Source: CAVUXJ01 sp963814975
GTDB lineage: Bacteria; Acidobacteriota; Vicinamibacteria; Vicinamibacterales; CAVVIG01
DNA length: 64,000 bases
Reading direction: 5' to 3'
NCBI GenBank assembly: GCA_963814975.1
Contig: CAWFFB010000015.1
Coordinates: 124,001-188,000, forward strand
Both the position numbers and the translations under genes were made by a program. Numbering within the stretch: position 1 is the stretch's first letter; every line of letters starts with the position of its first letter. The notes beneath the pieces are model-generated. The model was given only the letters and a program-made list of their open reading frames with translations, did not search any database and was not told where the DNA came from. Shown one piece after another: positions 63,283 through 64,000 of this stretch.

Positions 63283-64000
63283 ATTTTTCGGTCTTCTCCA
63301 TGTGCCGACGGAGTGCCTCCAGCGTCTGCGTGATCGACTCGCGGGCGATGCGGCTAATCAGCATTCCGGCTGCGGGTCGTAGGATGGCGGGGACCGCCCG
63401 GCTGAGCGACAGCGACTCGAGGTCAACGCGTACGGCGTCACCGACCTGGACATACCGCCAATAGGAGTTCAGCCGCCACAGGAAGCCCCGGTCTCCCCCG
63501 TCGACCTCGGCGATCCGCGTCGCGACGCTTCGGCTGGTGGCCAGAGCCGCCGAATGACGACGAAATGTCATCGTGTGCTCCGTCTCATAGGTCACCGTCA
63601 TGATCGTGCGACGAACGAGTTTCAAATAGACGTGAAGCGAGTCGGCCGACCGCTCGAGCACGCGTGCTTCGAGCACGTCCCGCTGCGGCGGCGGGGTGCC
63701 GGGATGCATCAACGTGACGGAGCACGTGGTCGACTGTGACGCCGCGAATCAATGTCGACCCTCGCCAATCGTGAATCGCTCCTCCAGGCACGTCGATCTG
63801 TGTCCCCCTCGGTTCCAGCACGGGGCGGTCCGGATCGCCGGCGATGTCCAGACGCTGTTCGGCCGCCGCGACGTAGGTGTTCCACGCGCCGATGGTCTGC
63901 GGTCGTAGTTCCGAGCCTGAGGCCTGTACGGGTGAGGTGCAAATTGCCACGGTTGCCGCCGCCGCCACACGGCCGAAGACCCAGCGATCTGAAACGATGA
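63272..64000 (-). CDS. Secreted SRPBCC/cyclase-like protein, one frameshift, 5' end may lie outside
   Basis: Two frames make one protein. The first part has a signal peptide (A-A-A-A-T-V-A-I-C-T-S-P-V-Q-A) and 'IGAWNTYVAAAEQRLDIAGD'. After a break near 63690-63720 comes 'SLHVYLKLVRRTIMTVTYET' and 'LWRLNSYWRYVQVGDAVRVD', then the long C-terminal helix, which resemble the START/SRPBCC (polyketide cyclase) fold. No stop precedes the signal peptide up to the window edge, so the start may be GTG 63968 or beyond 64000. Ligand unknown. Confidence 0.55.

Overview
The window is high-GC, gene-dense DNA from a Gram-negative bacterium. It encodes an Omp85 protein with TamB, HslUV, an A-type haem-copper oxidase, Rex, and a VWA protein of the type common in Acidobacteriota. 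My best guess is Acidobacteriota, possibly Vicinamibacteria. This rests on gene content and style only; no rRNA or tRNA gene was seen.

Layout. (1) 0.1-15.9 kb is a long minus-strand series: hslV-hslU, a fibronectin-III-like lipoprotein, transaldolase, a three-subunit acyl-CoA carboxylase (beta, biotin carboxylase, biotin carrier), then tamB-bamA-surA-like, the last group being outer-membrane biogenesis. (2) 16-21 kb holds a PEGA-domain protein, an amino-acid permease, and an ECF sigma/anti-sigma pair followed by secreted proteins of unknown role. (3) 21-29 kb holds two two-component systems (one whose partner is an unusual HTH-receiver fusion, one of NtrC type) around an ABC-F ATPase. (4) 29-35 kb holds xerC, trmFO, topA and dprA on the minus strand, then TPR and lipoprotein genes on plus. 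(5) 36.8-40.9 kb is a nested mobile element: an IS5-like element whose two terminal inverted repeats are each interrupted at the same position by an identical IS1111-type (IS110 family) element. (6) 41-49 kb holds plsC, a secreted Ig-like protein, an OPT transporter, rex, moaC and envelope proteins. (7) 49-53 kb is a cytochrome oxidase operon in the order I-III-IV-small-small-II. (8) 53-58.8 kb holds a Bcp peroxiredoxin, proline racemase-like epimerase, frataxin (cyaY), VWA protein, FTR1 iron permease, OsmC and a membrane acyltransferase-like protein. (9) 59-64 kb holds a DGQHR-domain protein directly coupled to rfbB, then rfbA, pxpA and a cyclase-like protein.

Three themes stand out. First, the 3' non-coding end of the IS1111-type element contains two short segments matching the two flanks of its insertion site, as expected for the target-selecting guide RNA (seekRNA/bridge RNA) of this family. 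Second, several intergenic gaps carry tandem arrays of 7-bp units, each locus with its own sequence. Where two arrays face each other between convergent genes they form long hairpins, probably bidirectional terminators. Third, many genes are broken by frameshifts that, where I could follow them, nearly all have the sign of a single extra base. They are very dense at 27.3-36.7 kb, including in topA, which points to uncorrected insertion errors in the sequence rather than gene decay. Genes there are reported as full spans with the break noted.
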